Assembly: GCA_029783825.1 (NCBI GenBank)
Contig: JAREIK010002039.1
Location: forward strand, 247,769 to 311,768
Direction: 5' to 3'
Origin: Sapria himalayana
Taxonomy: Eukaryota > Streptophyta > Magnoliopsida > Malpighiales > Rafflesiaceae
DNA: 64,000 nt
Position numbers and translations under genes: made by a program. Positions within the stretch are counted from its first letter, which is position 1. Every line of letters starts with the position of its first letter. The notes under the pieces are model-generated. The model worked only from the letters and a program-made list of their open reading frames with translations, did no database searches and was not told the origin of the DNA. Below, piece by piece: positions 50,366-62,484 of this stretch.

Positions 50366-52907
50366 GTGTACGGTCACCATCAAAAACCACACAATGACAA
50401 CGCATTATATCACAAATACATGAAGCATGTATATGAATAAGTTTACATACGAAATCCCAGCATGCCATGGTGATTAAAGAAGAAATTAGGAAACAAAAAA
50501 ATAGAATAAAAATGCTTACTCTTCATTTAAGCAATCCAAGATAATCAATGAACAATAAATGTATAAACGCACCACAAATCAATAAAAATTAAAACTTAAA
50601 ATCTCGAATTAATTTTAATTGAATCAGCATCGAGAGATAGATTTCGCCATGCAAAGGAATTTGGTTCTTTTAGAGATGTGTCAAGTCCAGAGAGAGGATG
50701 TATATTTTAGGAAAGTATTTATATTTTTAATTCTTAAAACATTAAATAATTAATATATATATATATATATAATACAAAAATACTCATTAATTTTATTTAC
50801 TATCAAAATTTTTTCAACAAAATTAATGTGCATGTAGCAAGGTACAAATGAAAAACAAATACCTTACAAATTTTTATTATAATATTAATTAAACAATAAA
50901 TATATAAAAAATAATAATAAAAAATGTTTTGCCTTAAAAAAATATCAAATTGGTACAAAATTAACAAACTTCATATAATAAGACATAAATGAAAAGATGA
51001 TTAGTCTTCTAGCCACTCGCCTAAAAGTTATAAAATACTCTTAATGTTAAAAATTATATAAAAATTTATATTTTATGGTTATAAATTTTTAGGAATTAAT
51101 ATTAATTTTTACAAAGATAATATGAAATAATTTTAAATGCATTAAATTTCATATTATTTGATATCATTTATAATTTTTAAAATTCAAAAAATTACTTAAA
51201 GTGAGAAGATAATTAAAAAAAGTAATATTTATTATTTTAATAAAAATGTAATGTTAAAAGCTAATTGTAAAAATATTACTCAATCGTTTAATTTTTATAT
51301 ATTTTAGTAGGATTAAACATCTATGTATTTATTTATAATTATTATTTTATTTTCTTATAACTTTATTGAAACCGTTATATTTTTATTATCTTTCAAGATT
51401 TTCAAAATTTGTATTATTTATGTTTTTAAAGGTTTTCTATCATCATAAAATTTTTTAAATATTTATAATAATATTAATATTTACTAGTTCATTCATCAAT
51501 TCAGATATTTATCAAAATATTTTCTATTTTATGTTACAATGAATTAATTTACATTTAAAGTAGTAGAAATTTTAATGCATGTTAATTTAATTTTTAAATT
51601 ATTGAAAAAAATTGTATACTTATTGAATTAATTATTTAATATTATTATAATTTAAATTATTTAGTTTATTAATTAAAAATTTTAGAAAAATTTTTTGTAT
51701 AAATTTTTAAAAAGCTATTACATCATAAAAATAGTTATTTTAGTCCTTATTAATATAATTTTTTTTGTATTTTTATATATTTTAAATTAAATATTTATAA
51801 TATCATTTTTTATGATTTTACTACGAGAATGTGTGTTTCTAGGATTGCTCATCTATAGACCAATAACATATATTTAATAAACAAAATTAAATAAAATATT
51901 AAAAACAATAATAAATATAAAAAATTATATAATTAAATTTTGGATGGGTAAATAGTTTCGCTAAATCCGTAGCTAAATTATAGATTTTATAAGCTAGGGA
52001 AAATTCATCGCTATAATACGGATTTTATTAGCTCGAGAAAATCCATCGCTAAATTACAAATTTATTAGCTAGAGAAATTCCATCGCAAAATTAAGGATTT
52101 TATTTTCTAGAGAAATTCCATCACAAAATCCATCACTAATATATGTATTTTATTAGCTAGAGATATTTACTAACTAAATTCGTAGATAAAATATGGATTT
52201 TATTAGCTAGAGAAAATTCGTCGCTAAATTCGTAGCTAAATCACAGAATTTATTAGCAGGGAAAAATCAGTCGCTAAATCTATCGCTAAATCAAAGATTT
52301 TATTAGAAAAAGAAAATCTACCGCTAAATACATCGCTAAATCTAGGATTTTACTAGAAAGGAAGTATTCGTCACTAAATCAAAGATTTTATTAGTAAGGA
52401 AAAATCCATCTCTAAATCCATCTCTAAATCCATCACTATATCAAGGATATTATTAGCAAGAGATATTCTGTCACAAAATTCGTCGATAAATCAAAGATTT
52501 TATTAGCAATGGAAATTCTGTGGCTAAATCCATCGCTAAATCCCGTCACTAAATATGTCGTAAAATCCATCGCTAAAATTCACAATTTCCTAGAGCGAAA
52601 GTTACGAAAATTTTCCACAGCTAATCCATTGCTAAAATCACCATTTTTCTTTAGCTTAATTTACGAAAAATTTTTGTTGCTTATCCGTCGCTAAATCTGT
52701 CTTAATCTGTCACTAAATCCCCCGCTTTTCTTTAGCAGAATTTTCAAAAAATTTTCTCTCGATATTCCATCGCTAATCCGTTGCTATTTTTTTTTTCATA
52801 AAAAAAATCATCAATCCCTTTCTATTCCTTAGCTAATCCCTTGCAATTTAGCCAGGGATTGATCTCTAGCGAAAATTCCCTAACTAAATTGATATTTTCT
52901 TGTAATG
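50366..52907. mobile_element. Right-end region of element B (copy R3)
   Basis: Counterpart of 12815-15205 in element A, starting CACCATCAAAAACCACACAATG. The last 950 bp (about 51950-52890) are subterminal repeats of the GATTTTATTAGCTAGAGAAA plus CCATCGCTAAA type, then the right TIR. Confidence 0.75.
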
Positions 52908-52910
52908 CTA
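52908..52910. repeat. Target-site duplication of element B, right (CTA)
   Basis: CTA directly after the right TIR CTTGTAATG. Confidence 0.75.
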
Positions 52911-53505
52911 GAGATGGTTTTATGGGTGTAGAAGCTGGACTGGTAGGATCTGGATGTTGGGAATTGGATTGAGATTGTGCGTTAAACATTCATTCATACA
53001 CCTTCATATTTTGTTGAAATTGCTGTTCTAATTACTCTTTATACAATCTCACATTTTTATTCACTTTGAGTTGAAGTTCTTGGACTTCTACTCTCACCCT
53101 CTACACAACCACTTCATTCACACATTTTGTGAAATGTTCATCAGATATAAAATCATAGCGCAAAGTGCTAGAGGAACTACTGCAAGTCTCATGGTAAAAT
53201 GCAGACACTTGAGAGACAAGGCCATACACTTGCCTTTTTTTTACCTCCAACTACTTGCAGATATAACTAGCTCGTGTAAACCTTCACAGGCTCCATTGAA
53301 TCCTCCTCAGTCTAAAAAGCAAAGGCAACCATGGTTTTCACAACATCCTATATTTAATTCATTATAAAATTAATAATTATTTACGAATAAATGTTGAGTT
53401 ATTTTAATAAAGCAAAATTGAAATCTTACATTGATGTCCTTAAATCTTTTGTCATCGAAAGCACCATCTTTTTTGGTGTGCATCTTCTTGAACACTTCAA
53501 ATGAC

Positions 53506-53531
53506 GGGGGGGGGGGGGGGGGGGGGGGGGG
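53506..53531. repeat. Homopolymer of 26 G
   Basis: Uninterrupted G tract on the plus strand (C on the coding strand) inside the PF03004-like region. It is unique in this window, which otherwise has no G run of comparable length. Confidence 0.95.
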
Positions 53532-53927
53532 TGTTTTAAATCCTTTTTCTACTAAAATTAATTATCAAATTAATTAGTTCGAATAAGATGATGAGAAAAT
53601 TTTATTTAAAAAAAATATTTATATCATTCTTACCAAAGCAATACAATGCTGAATTGTGGATCTAGAGCCCACCTATAAGTGTGGAAAGACAAGTGCCAAG
53701 TCCTTCATTTTCTGTACGCCAATTTTTAGTAGCTTGTTCATGTTTCTTTTCATATTCAGGAGTATTCCAATGTTGCTTCCAGCTTTACCATATATCTTCT
53801 GGTATATTATCTTCCTTTTCCCCTTCAATTCGCATCTTGCTCAACCAATCTTCACATTGCTTTCCTGCCACCCTATAAAACGTTCTCTTGACTAAGGCAA
53901 CATTTGAATCATCTTAGTTACAAGCTT

Positions 53928-53931
<4 letters not shown>

Positions 53932-53975
<44 letters not shown>
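53932..53975. repeat. (TA)n microsatellite
   Basis: About 44 bp of TA within the TNP1-like gene of element C. Confidence 0.95.
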
Positions 53976-53977
<2 letters not shown>

Positions 53978-56590
53978 ACCAATAAAAATGCATAACCACA
54001 TATAGTACTAGTAGCATAATGTGATTTTGAAATAATACAATTTTAACAAGTTTGAATGATCTTAAACCATCTTTTCTTTTGTAAACAGCACACGAACAAA
54101 TTACAAGGGACTAAAAATGTTAAAATATACAGATGTAGTTACTCTTATTGCTACTAAAATCATTTTCTCTCTAATCTTAGACCAATAGATCAAAAAATAA
54201 TCAAATATTTTAACTTTAAAAGCAATAACATCATCATGCATCATAACTTTCAAAGAGAGAGTAGAATAATAAATGGAAGCAATATGTTCTATTTCATGTT
54301 AATACCCCACTATAACCAATCTGAAAAGAATAAAGAAAAATGGATAAAATCCAAATTAGATACTACACCATCATATCAAACATCTATAGAATCTCTTTTC
54401 TAACACTTATGCGATCTTATTAAGCACAACACAAGTTCAGCTCCTTAGAGCATTCAGGTTACCTTATCAAGATAAGTGTCTTTTTTTGCTTTTGTTTATA
54501 AAAATTTACCATTTTATATCCTTCTATTGCCTAGACCACCTATTGGCTTTTCAATTTTTTATCAAATGAATACTACACCACCTATTGGCTACTTGCTTAA
54601 TATTGTATCAAATGAAACTAAAGACTTTTCATGTACATTTTAAAATGTGTATGGATCCTTAGTTGTTCAGAACTGAACTTACACTGCATTATTTTAAGCT
54701 TAGCTACCAAAAACCAAAACAATTATAAATAATCAATTTGTAATGCCCATAAAATGATGAAGACAAGCAATATAAAGGCTGGTAGCAGATCAACCTAAAA
54801 AAAGTCACATTCAATTTACAACATCAATATACAAATAAGATCAAAGGGTCCATCACCATCAACATCCATGTATCCATGATAAATTAATGGACATATACAT
54901 ACACACATATTTAAATAAGACCCATATACCGTTGTCAAAAAGCTATATTTTTTATTAAAAAGTACAAGCAACAATTTTTTTTGTAGCCAGCAACAAGCAA
55001 TAATTTTTTTCAGCCAGCAACAAGTAGCATTTATTTGCTACGAGCAACAAGCAGAAGTGTTGTTAGCCATAATTAAATGCATAGGTCGAGTTAGAGTAGA
55101 GTAGAGAATACTTGCTTTATCTATGATTCCAATTCATCAACAATTTATATGCATGCATATATTGATAAAGATGTATTTTATGTAAATATAGTCAATGTTT
55201 TGTTCTTATATTTAGGTGTATGCTTTCTTCCATGGCCTATATATGGCAAAATATTTTCCACCCAATGTATTTTCTTCAAGATTTTTTTTCTTCTTTAGGT
55301 TTACTACTAGAATATATGAATAAAAGGGTGTTTCTATCATACATAGGCTTATATGCATCTCAGTACTAAAACATTATATACAACTAGTATAGCTACAATT
55401 TTCTTGAACATTAATATGTTCTAGTTTATCATATCCATAATATTTGTTTTGTCATAATTAATTTGGTTCAATAAAGGTGAGTTCAATAAGTAACCTCATT
55501 AATTGATAGCTTATTTATTGAATCAGATATCTATCCCTCAAGTGTACTCACCCATTTTTCCCTTTTTTACCATTTGGACTAGAAATAATATACACCCCTC
55601 CTTTTAAAATGATCTAATCTAAATCATTATCCACATTGATGTAAAATTTCTTACTACATTTATCTAATAAATTAAATACCAAAAACATATGGCAATTGAG
55701 TTTTTTTTACTGATATCTACCTACTAATTGGAACTTTTTTTGTGGACCAAAGAAGATGTAACATCACCATACTTTGCTACTATTTGAACATTAGGTTCCA
55801 AAAAAACACATGTAACTTAGCCTTCAGCATATACATTAAAATACATTATCAAACCAAAAACATAACAAGTTTTAACACTAGTTAGCCACAGAAAGAAACT
55901 TCCAACATGAACTAATCATACTCTACCCTAAATAAAATATTATCAGATGCAACAAGTTTCCCACAAAATATAGAACAAGAAGTTTCTAGAAAAAGGTTTG
56001 GTAGCTAGAGGAATGATGACAACTAAATATTGCTGCCAAACATCTCATTAAAAAGGAAAAAAAGCTATCATAATGAACCCAATGTAACAAAGATATTTTG
56101 AATGAAAAGGAAGACTTTAAGAATAAAAAAAAGGTGTAATTAATGAAACAATAGTTTCATTGTTACAGCAATACCAACATAACTTTGGCTGCAAAAAATA
56201 AAAAAAAATTCATCATCATCAAACACGTACACTTTCACCACATTTGAAAGGTGAATCATATACATGCAACAACCCAACAAAATAGCAGTTAGTTTACATA
56301 AATACACTAAAAAAATCCTATCAAGTGTTCAATGGTAACAAGAGAACAAGTACATATGAAATACCTTAAATTCATCCCAAAAGAACTCCTTAGTATTGGC
56401 AGGCACCAACATTCATGTTGTACCATCCTTTTCTAGTCTATGCTTAAAAATCTTAGTAATGTTCATTGAAGCACTTGAAAGAAATCTATTCCAAAAATTA
56501 CAAAAGAATATTAAATGTTAAATCTCATATGAAAATAAATTATCTTGTATAGAAACCAACCAAAAAACAATAAGTGGCATAATAAACATT
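53976..56590. other. AT-rich stretch inside the TNP1-like gene of element C
   Basis: No coding match on either strand. A small repeat of CAGCCAGCAACAAGCA-type words occurs at about 54980-55045. It could be a large intron or an old unrecognised insertion; element A has no counterpart of this size. Confidence 0.3.
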
Positions 56591-56977
56591 TTAAGCATGG
56601 TCTCTCTATCAACTGTTTCTATATTCTTTCTCTATGTGATACCACATGTGGTTGATGACCTAGCTAGTGCTGATGTGGTAGAAGACTCCAGATCTGTCTG
56701 TGGGGTAGGTGGTGGTAAGTTCTCCACATTGAAGGTAGGTGTCAAACCTAAAGCTGGCAGGGCAGTGCTTGTAGGTAGGATGGCTAGTGTAGATAGTTTA
56801 GTTGCCCCTCGATCTCCAGGATTAACTCTGCTCCTTGCTGAATGGCCACCTCTCATACCTTCAATGAATATAATTACAAAATAACACATTTATAATGAAC
56901 ATGTCTACGGTGGTATATACATATGCAAGAAAAAAATACTAATAATTGAAAACAATATTATAAATATATTCATAAGG

Positions 56978-59900
56978 TCATAATAATATAAAGGCTTTAA
57001 TCTTCAATAATGTCACATCATCATCATCATCATCTATTTCTTCATATTCTTTATCTGACTCTATTTCTAGTTCCACCTCCTCATTTTTTTGAAGTTCTAT
57101 ATCCTCAATGTCTAAAAAAGGACAACTATGATCATTATAAATGTGTGGTTCACATCAATTACACATGTTTTTTCTTGTGCTTGGATAAGATGCATAATAG
57201 ACCTGAATTGCTTGCTCCACAATAATAAATGGTTCATATCTATTGAATCTTCTTGTGTGGTTCACATCAACAAGATTATACTCAGGGTGATTTCTTGTAC
57301 CTATACTTGGTGTCGGATCAAACTACTGATAATTGAATAATATGACTCTTTTTCGTAGTAATGTAAGGTATTCCAACTATAAAACTTCCATTAATTGACC
57401 ATAAAAGTCCAATTCTATTGCACTAAAATTAGAACCCTTTATGCACACTCCACTATTCATGGTTGCTTTATTTGATCCATGCCCCAAAGTGTGAAACTTA
57501 TATCCATTCACATAATATCTAGGAAACACCTTAACACCTCATAAATATCTTTTTGGAAGGTCCTTTATGAATTGGCTGGAGATATTCGAAATAGGATCAT
57601 GAGCCTATAGAAAAATTAAAAGTTATAAGAAGTATGGGTAACTAAATCCAACAATATATATATATATATATAGAGTTGAATTTTTATTACTCATATGTGC
57701 CTCAAACCAAGATGCAAAGTCTTAATCAAGTTTAGCATCAACTTCGACTTCTACAACATATTGTTGATGTTCTCTTAATCTAGCAATAAATAGTCTATAG
57801 CAAATGACAATTAGTTTCATCAATTACATAAACAATTTTGCATATATAAACTAGGTTTCAATCATTTCTTTAAAAAATTTAAATACTTACTAAATATAGG
57901 GCTTTACTTCTTAACAATTCAATAGAATATACGTGCGAGCTCCATGATATTCATTTGGAGTAAGATATCAAAATCTTTCCTTGCCAAATGCTCTACCCCC
58001 ATGCTTAAATGTGGAAAGCATCCCCTCATGTTCTTGAGTTTCATCTCTATCAACGACAATTAGATTTCATGGCACTCTTTGATATCTTGTATTGACATAT
58101 GGCTCAAAATAATGAGCACAAAATGAAGATGTCTCCTCAGCCAAATATGCATTGCATATAGAACCTTCAACTTTTTCTTTATTGCGCACATTATTTTTCA
58201 ACCTTCGAAGGTACCTAAAGATAATCTTTGTCAAGCTACATAAAATATTATGTCATTTTAAATTAGATTGACATATCAAATTTATATGAGTTATTTTTTT
58301 TGCTAACCTCTCTAATGGGTACATTCATTGGTATTGAACATGACCTGCTATCCTTGTTTCATATGGCAAATGAATGGCGAGATGCTCCATACAATCAAAA
58401 TAACTTGGAGGTAATATACGCTCAAGCCTACAGATAATAATAAGAATTTCATCTTCAAGTCGCCTCATGTCTTCCACTATTATTACTATAGATGTAAGGT
58501 CTTTAAAAAAGGTATTCATCTCTGTCAAAGATGACCACACATTCTCTGGCAATAGTTCACAAAATGCTATTGGAATTAGCCGTTGCATAAACACGTGGTA
58601 ATCATAGCTTTTCATGCCAAATAATTTGAGCTTATTCATATGAACACATCTTGCGATGTTCGAGGCATACCTATCAAGAAATCGAAGTTCTTTCAGCCAT
58701 TCACACAATTTTTTTTTCCTAACTTATCCAAAGTATAAGTAGCATTTGGATATTTACCTGTGCTCTTGTTTTGGTGCAACTCTATCCATCGAAAAAACTC
58801 TTTTATTCCAGCCCTAGACTTTGCATTGTCTTTTGTTTTTCCTTCAACATTCATAACAATATTGAAGACATTATCAAAGACATTTTTTTTCAATATGCAT
58901 GACATCTAGATTATGTCGAATGAGGTTTGTACTCCAATAAGGTAAATTTCAAAAGATGCTTCTTTTCTTCCATCCACATTCGTAATTCTTGAAAATACAA
59001 ACATTCGTGGACTCAACATCAGTTTCTATCACTTTCTTCAACCCTAATTGCTCAATTTGCACTAATATTTCATCTCCTGATCGGACATGTGGTGCAACTT
59101 TTCCCACTGTTTTACCCTTCAAAAAAGAATTTTTATTCCTTCAAAATTGATGATGTCTTGGTATGAACTTATGATGATTGTCATCCATGATGTCTTGCCC
59201 CCTTTATTCAATGTAAATGCATATTAATCTTCCATGCAAAGAGGACATGCAAGCTTCCCTATAGTACTCCATCCCGACAATAGTGAGTATACGGGAAAAT
59301 TACTAATTTTCCACTTTAGAGCAGCCTTCATTTGAAAATTATGCTTCCTTGAAATGTCATATATACATACCCCCACCTCCCACAATGTTTTCAACTCTAC
59401 AATTAAAGGTTGTATGAAAACATATAACTTTCCCTTTGGAATATTTGGCCCTGGCACAATTATAGATAAAAACATATATTAATCTTTAATGCACATCCTT
59501 TAGGGCAAATTGTATGGCATCAATATAACCAGCCATGAAGAATATTGTTGTCCGGATTGATCAAATGGATTAAAGCCATCAATGGAAAGACCCAGTCGAA
59601 CATTTCGTCTTACAGCTACAAAATCAGGATGAGTTTGATTGAAATATTTCAAAGCTTAATAGTCTAAACAATGATGCATAACACCATCTTCAGACACATG
59701 CTCAGCAATCAACCTCATTTCTTTAGCTGTGGCATTAGATGCAAACAATCTCTATAATCGAGGAGCCAAGGGAAAGTAATACATTTTTTTATAAGGAACA
59801 TTTATTTTCTGCATATGAGATCCACGCATTGGTCTCCTGAAATGGGAATGGTGACAAAACTTGCAACTTGCAAGTTCACTATCTTCACCTCTATATATCT

Positions 59901-60566
59901 TGCAACCATTAATGCAACAATGAATCTTTTTTACTGGTAGACCCAAACCCTGAACTAATTTTTTGGTGCTGTAGAAGCTATCACTCACACATTGTCCGGT
60001 GGTAGTAACATCGATATCAATTAAAAAATATCATCATAAGCACATTCAGATAAATGGTGTCGAGATTTAATGTTCAATCACAATAGCAGATAACATTGAA
60101 TGATATCTATTGCCAGACCAGATCTTCTAATCAGTTGCATTCAGCATTTCAAATAATTTTGCAGCTGTTGGGTTCGGGTCCTCTTCAATGACATTAGGAT
60201 TAAAGGAAGGGCAGCAACATCAATTTGGATTGTATCAAAAGCATTGTATGGTTGAGGATCGACAAATCCTAAGTCTATGACTTCATTGAAATTGACATCG
60301 AGTTCCCCAGTATCTTACTCGATAGGCTTACCATGTATATACCAATTATAATATTCACGGACAAATTCATACTGTGCTAGATGATATCTCATAGTATCCA
60401 CCTCTTGAAAATTTTAAATCTGACACTTATGATGATCGCATGGACCCTGAATCCTACTTTGGTCCATCAATTCTGGGTGACTCAGTGAAAAATTAATGAA
60501 ACTATCGATGTCCATTTCGTACTCCATAGTAAAAGCACCATCTTTCATCCGATAATCAATCCACTA
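56978..60566 (-). pseudogene. TNP2-type CACTA transposase of element C, broken
   Basis: Minus strand. The N-terminus near 60240-60566 shows WIDYRMKDGAF, SLSHPELMDQSRIQGPCDHH and MRYHLAQYEFVREYYNWYIH (Transpos_assoc-like). 59752-59988 shows FYSTKKLVQGLGLPVKKIHC and INGCKIYRGED. 59224-59475 shows FLSIIVPGPNIPKGKLYVFI, YDISRKHNFQMKAALKW and FPVYSLLSGWSTIGKLACPL (Transposase_21 core). 58693-58905 shows KKNVFDNVFNIVMNVEGKTK. 58325-58708 is a 127-codon DUF4218-like frame (HVFMQRLIPIAFCELLPENV, ERILPPSYFDCMEHLAIHLP). Near 57010-57360 a DUF4216-like part (FDPTPSIGTRNHPEYNLVDV, RRFNRYEPF) precedes an acidic Asp-rich tail ending at 56978. Several stops and frame changes separate the pieces; some may be introns, but in-frame stops (as within the DUF4216 part, before FDPTPS) indicate decay. 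It has diverged from the element A copy throughout. Confidence 0.8.
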
Positions 60567-62129
60567 TCAATTTGGTCTTATTTTCTCTAATGTCTATATG
60601 TAGTCATACCTTTATGCCTACGCTAATTCAAGAATCCAACAATAAAATTTTTCAGCTACATATAAAAATAAATTGAAGAAAATTTTTGCTTGCAACCTTA
60701 TAAAATAATTAAAATATAACATATATGTAAAACAAACAATAACCTGATTAAAAGAATATAATCTAATAAGCTTTAAAAGATCAAATCATTAAATTTTGGA
60801 TGGTTGAACTTTTAACAACTTATAACCTAATTTTGAATTCAAGATATATAATATAACTTCATTTTGTAATCATACATAGATATTAACTTGATTTCAACAT
60901 TTTATATTAATACAAATAAATTTGCGATTGATATAATGGTGTAGTTTAATTTTAACTCAATGTAGTAAAAACTTAAAATGAAATAATTTAATGCATACAA
61001 CTAATTATCAAAAACTAAACACATAAACTAGTCACAATGTATCAATGCTAACTTCAATCGAGGGTTCTATCCATGAAGACCCTTCTTCTCAATAATTAAT
61101 TAAGCTACATGAGGGAGAGAAAAATCAGTTTGATAATGTTTCTTGCCTCAATACTGTGGTAGAAGATTTAAAAAGAAGAACAACAAACCAGCAAAATAAA
61201 ATCATCAACCAGGTCAGAGTTAGACATCAATGATTCTGGTAACAACCCAAATTGGTGCTACGATTTCAGTTAGCGCTGGAGTTTTTACAAGCAAAACACT
61301 AGACTTTTCTGAGCAAAATAGAAGAAAATGAGGGTGGTGCTACTGATGGCGGTGATTGAAGATGATGGTGATGGATGGCGATTGGGCGATGATGGTTGGC
61401 AGTTATAGGTATCAATTACATTGAATTGGAACGGCTTGGGGAATTTAAGCTACTATCTAAAAAAATTGAAGAGAATAAAATTTAAAGGTTAGTTTAAAGT
61501 GACTTAGAAGATTTCACAAAAAAATAAAATAAAGTGATTTAGGGAAGCTCAAACTGATGAAGTTGTGGATCTAAAATAAAAAGGGTATTGTTTTGGAAAA
61601 AGTAATGATACCAAAGTTATATTAAAAATATAAATATGGTTTATGACATGTTGTATAATTATTTCCATTTATATTTTGTAAATAGAAATAATATGGTCCA
61701 TAGAAAAATTTTACATTTTGTAATAAAGATTTTTTTTTTAGTAAAACTTTTATATTTATTTTATATATGTTTTATTGTTATTATTTTCATATTTATTATA
61801 TTATATAATTATTATTTTATAAATAATTGTTTCATAAAAAAATAACTATTATAATACATTACACAAAAGTTAGCATAAATTTACTTCCGTTGTTAAAAAA
61901 ACAAAGTTAACAACTAAAGTTTAAATGATTAAATCAATATAAAATATTTTTAAATTCATTTAATTAAAGTTCCGCTAATTGTAAGGGAAAAAAATTATAA
62001 CCATATGAGAAAAAAATATTAATAAAATTACTAAAATATTTTAAAATTATTAATCAATTGAAAATTTTATCATGCTATTATTGAATCAAAGCAATATTCA
62101 TAAATATATAAATAACTAAACATTTGCTA
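60567..62129. other. Leader and promoter side of element C
   Basis: Noncoding sequence upstream of the minus-strand TNP2 gene. About 61030-61450 is less AT-rich, with CCATCATCGCCCAATCGCCA-type sequence on the minus strand that looks like a transcribed leader. The remainder is AT-rich. I cannot assign a TATA box with confidence. Confidence 0.3.
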
Positions 62130-62484
62130 AATTTAGTGACGAAAATAAAATTCAGTTGCAAATTTAGCGAAGGAACCAAATTCCATCGCTAAATTAGCGA
62201 TGGAACTAAGAATCCGTCACTATTCCAAACATAATTTTGTTAGCTAATATTCTAAAAGTTCTTTAGGGACGGAACTAATAATCCATAGCTAATATAATGA
62301 TGTAACTGATAATCAATCGCTATCTAATAGCTCCCACCAACTTACTGCCTTAATGTGGTGACGAAATATTTTCCATCTATAAATCGATCGCTAAGTTTGT
62401 TTCCATCATGAATCCATCACAAATTTGTGATGGATAAAGTCCGTTGCTAAAATCTATCACTAAATTGGCTATTTTTTTGTACTA
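62130..62484. repeat. Subterminal repeats and decayed right TIR of element C
   Basis: TTAGCGATGGAACTAAGAAT and ATTCCATCGCTAAATTAGCG-type words, ending TTTTTTTGTACTAG. The GATA array starts at once. Confidence 0.65.

Larger units (their letters stand above)
45834..52907 (-). mobile_element. Complete non-autonomous CACTA element B (7,074 bp)
   Basis: The left TIR is CACTACAAGAAAA; the right TIR is its inverted form with one mismatch (CATTACAAGAAAA as reverse complement), flanked by CTA duplications. Parts from left to right: subterminal repeats (45850-46220), conserved 150-bp core (46426), AT palindromes (46655-46860), TNP2 C-terminal fragment on the minus strand (46863-48536), AT satellite (48537-49010), LTR-like or unclassified DNA (49011-50147), 80-bp tandem repeat (50148-50360) and right region (50366-52907). 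The order equals element A with a large part of the genes deleted. It interrupts the TNP1-like gene of element C, so it is younger than C. Confidence 0.85.
52911..56856 (-). pseudogene. TNP1-like CACTA protein of element C (PF03004-like), interrupted
   Basis: Minus strand; start proposed at 56856 (MRGGHSARSRVNPGDRG), a Gly/Arg-rich opening like that of element A, and Pro/Thr-rich thereafter to about 56640. The conserved part is at 53430-53900: CEDWLSKMRIEGEKEDNIP, WNTPEYEKKHEQATKNWRT, a decayed HTGGS-like segment and FKKMHTKKDGAFDDKRF, matching PF03004. A 26-base G run at 53506-53531 lies next to this motif and would shift the frame. The 2.6 kb between 53980 and 56590 is noncoding, AT-rich DNA, either a large intron or a further insertion. 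The 3' part is cut by element B at 52910; its continuation should lie left of 45831. Confidence 0.6.
45211..62484 (-). mobile_element. CACTA element C, carrying nested element B
   Basis: Bounded on both sides by GATA array in the same orientation. Both edges carry TCCATCGCTAAA-type subterminal repeats (45211-45570 and 62130-62480). Inside, on the minus strand, are a TNP2-type gene (56978 to about 60566) and a TNP1-like gene (52911-56856), as in other plant CACTA elements. The right edge reads TTTTTTTGTACTAG, a decayed TIR; no clear TIR is visible at the left edge. Without the nested 7.07-kb element B it would be about 10.2 kb. The proteins differ clearly from those of element A, so it is a separate lineage. 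Confidence 0.65.

Noticed and set aside
57010..57340. Plus-strand frames with His-rich starts
   Set aside because: Antisense to the acidic tail and DUF4216-like end of the element C TNP2 gene.
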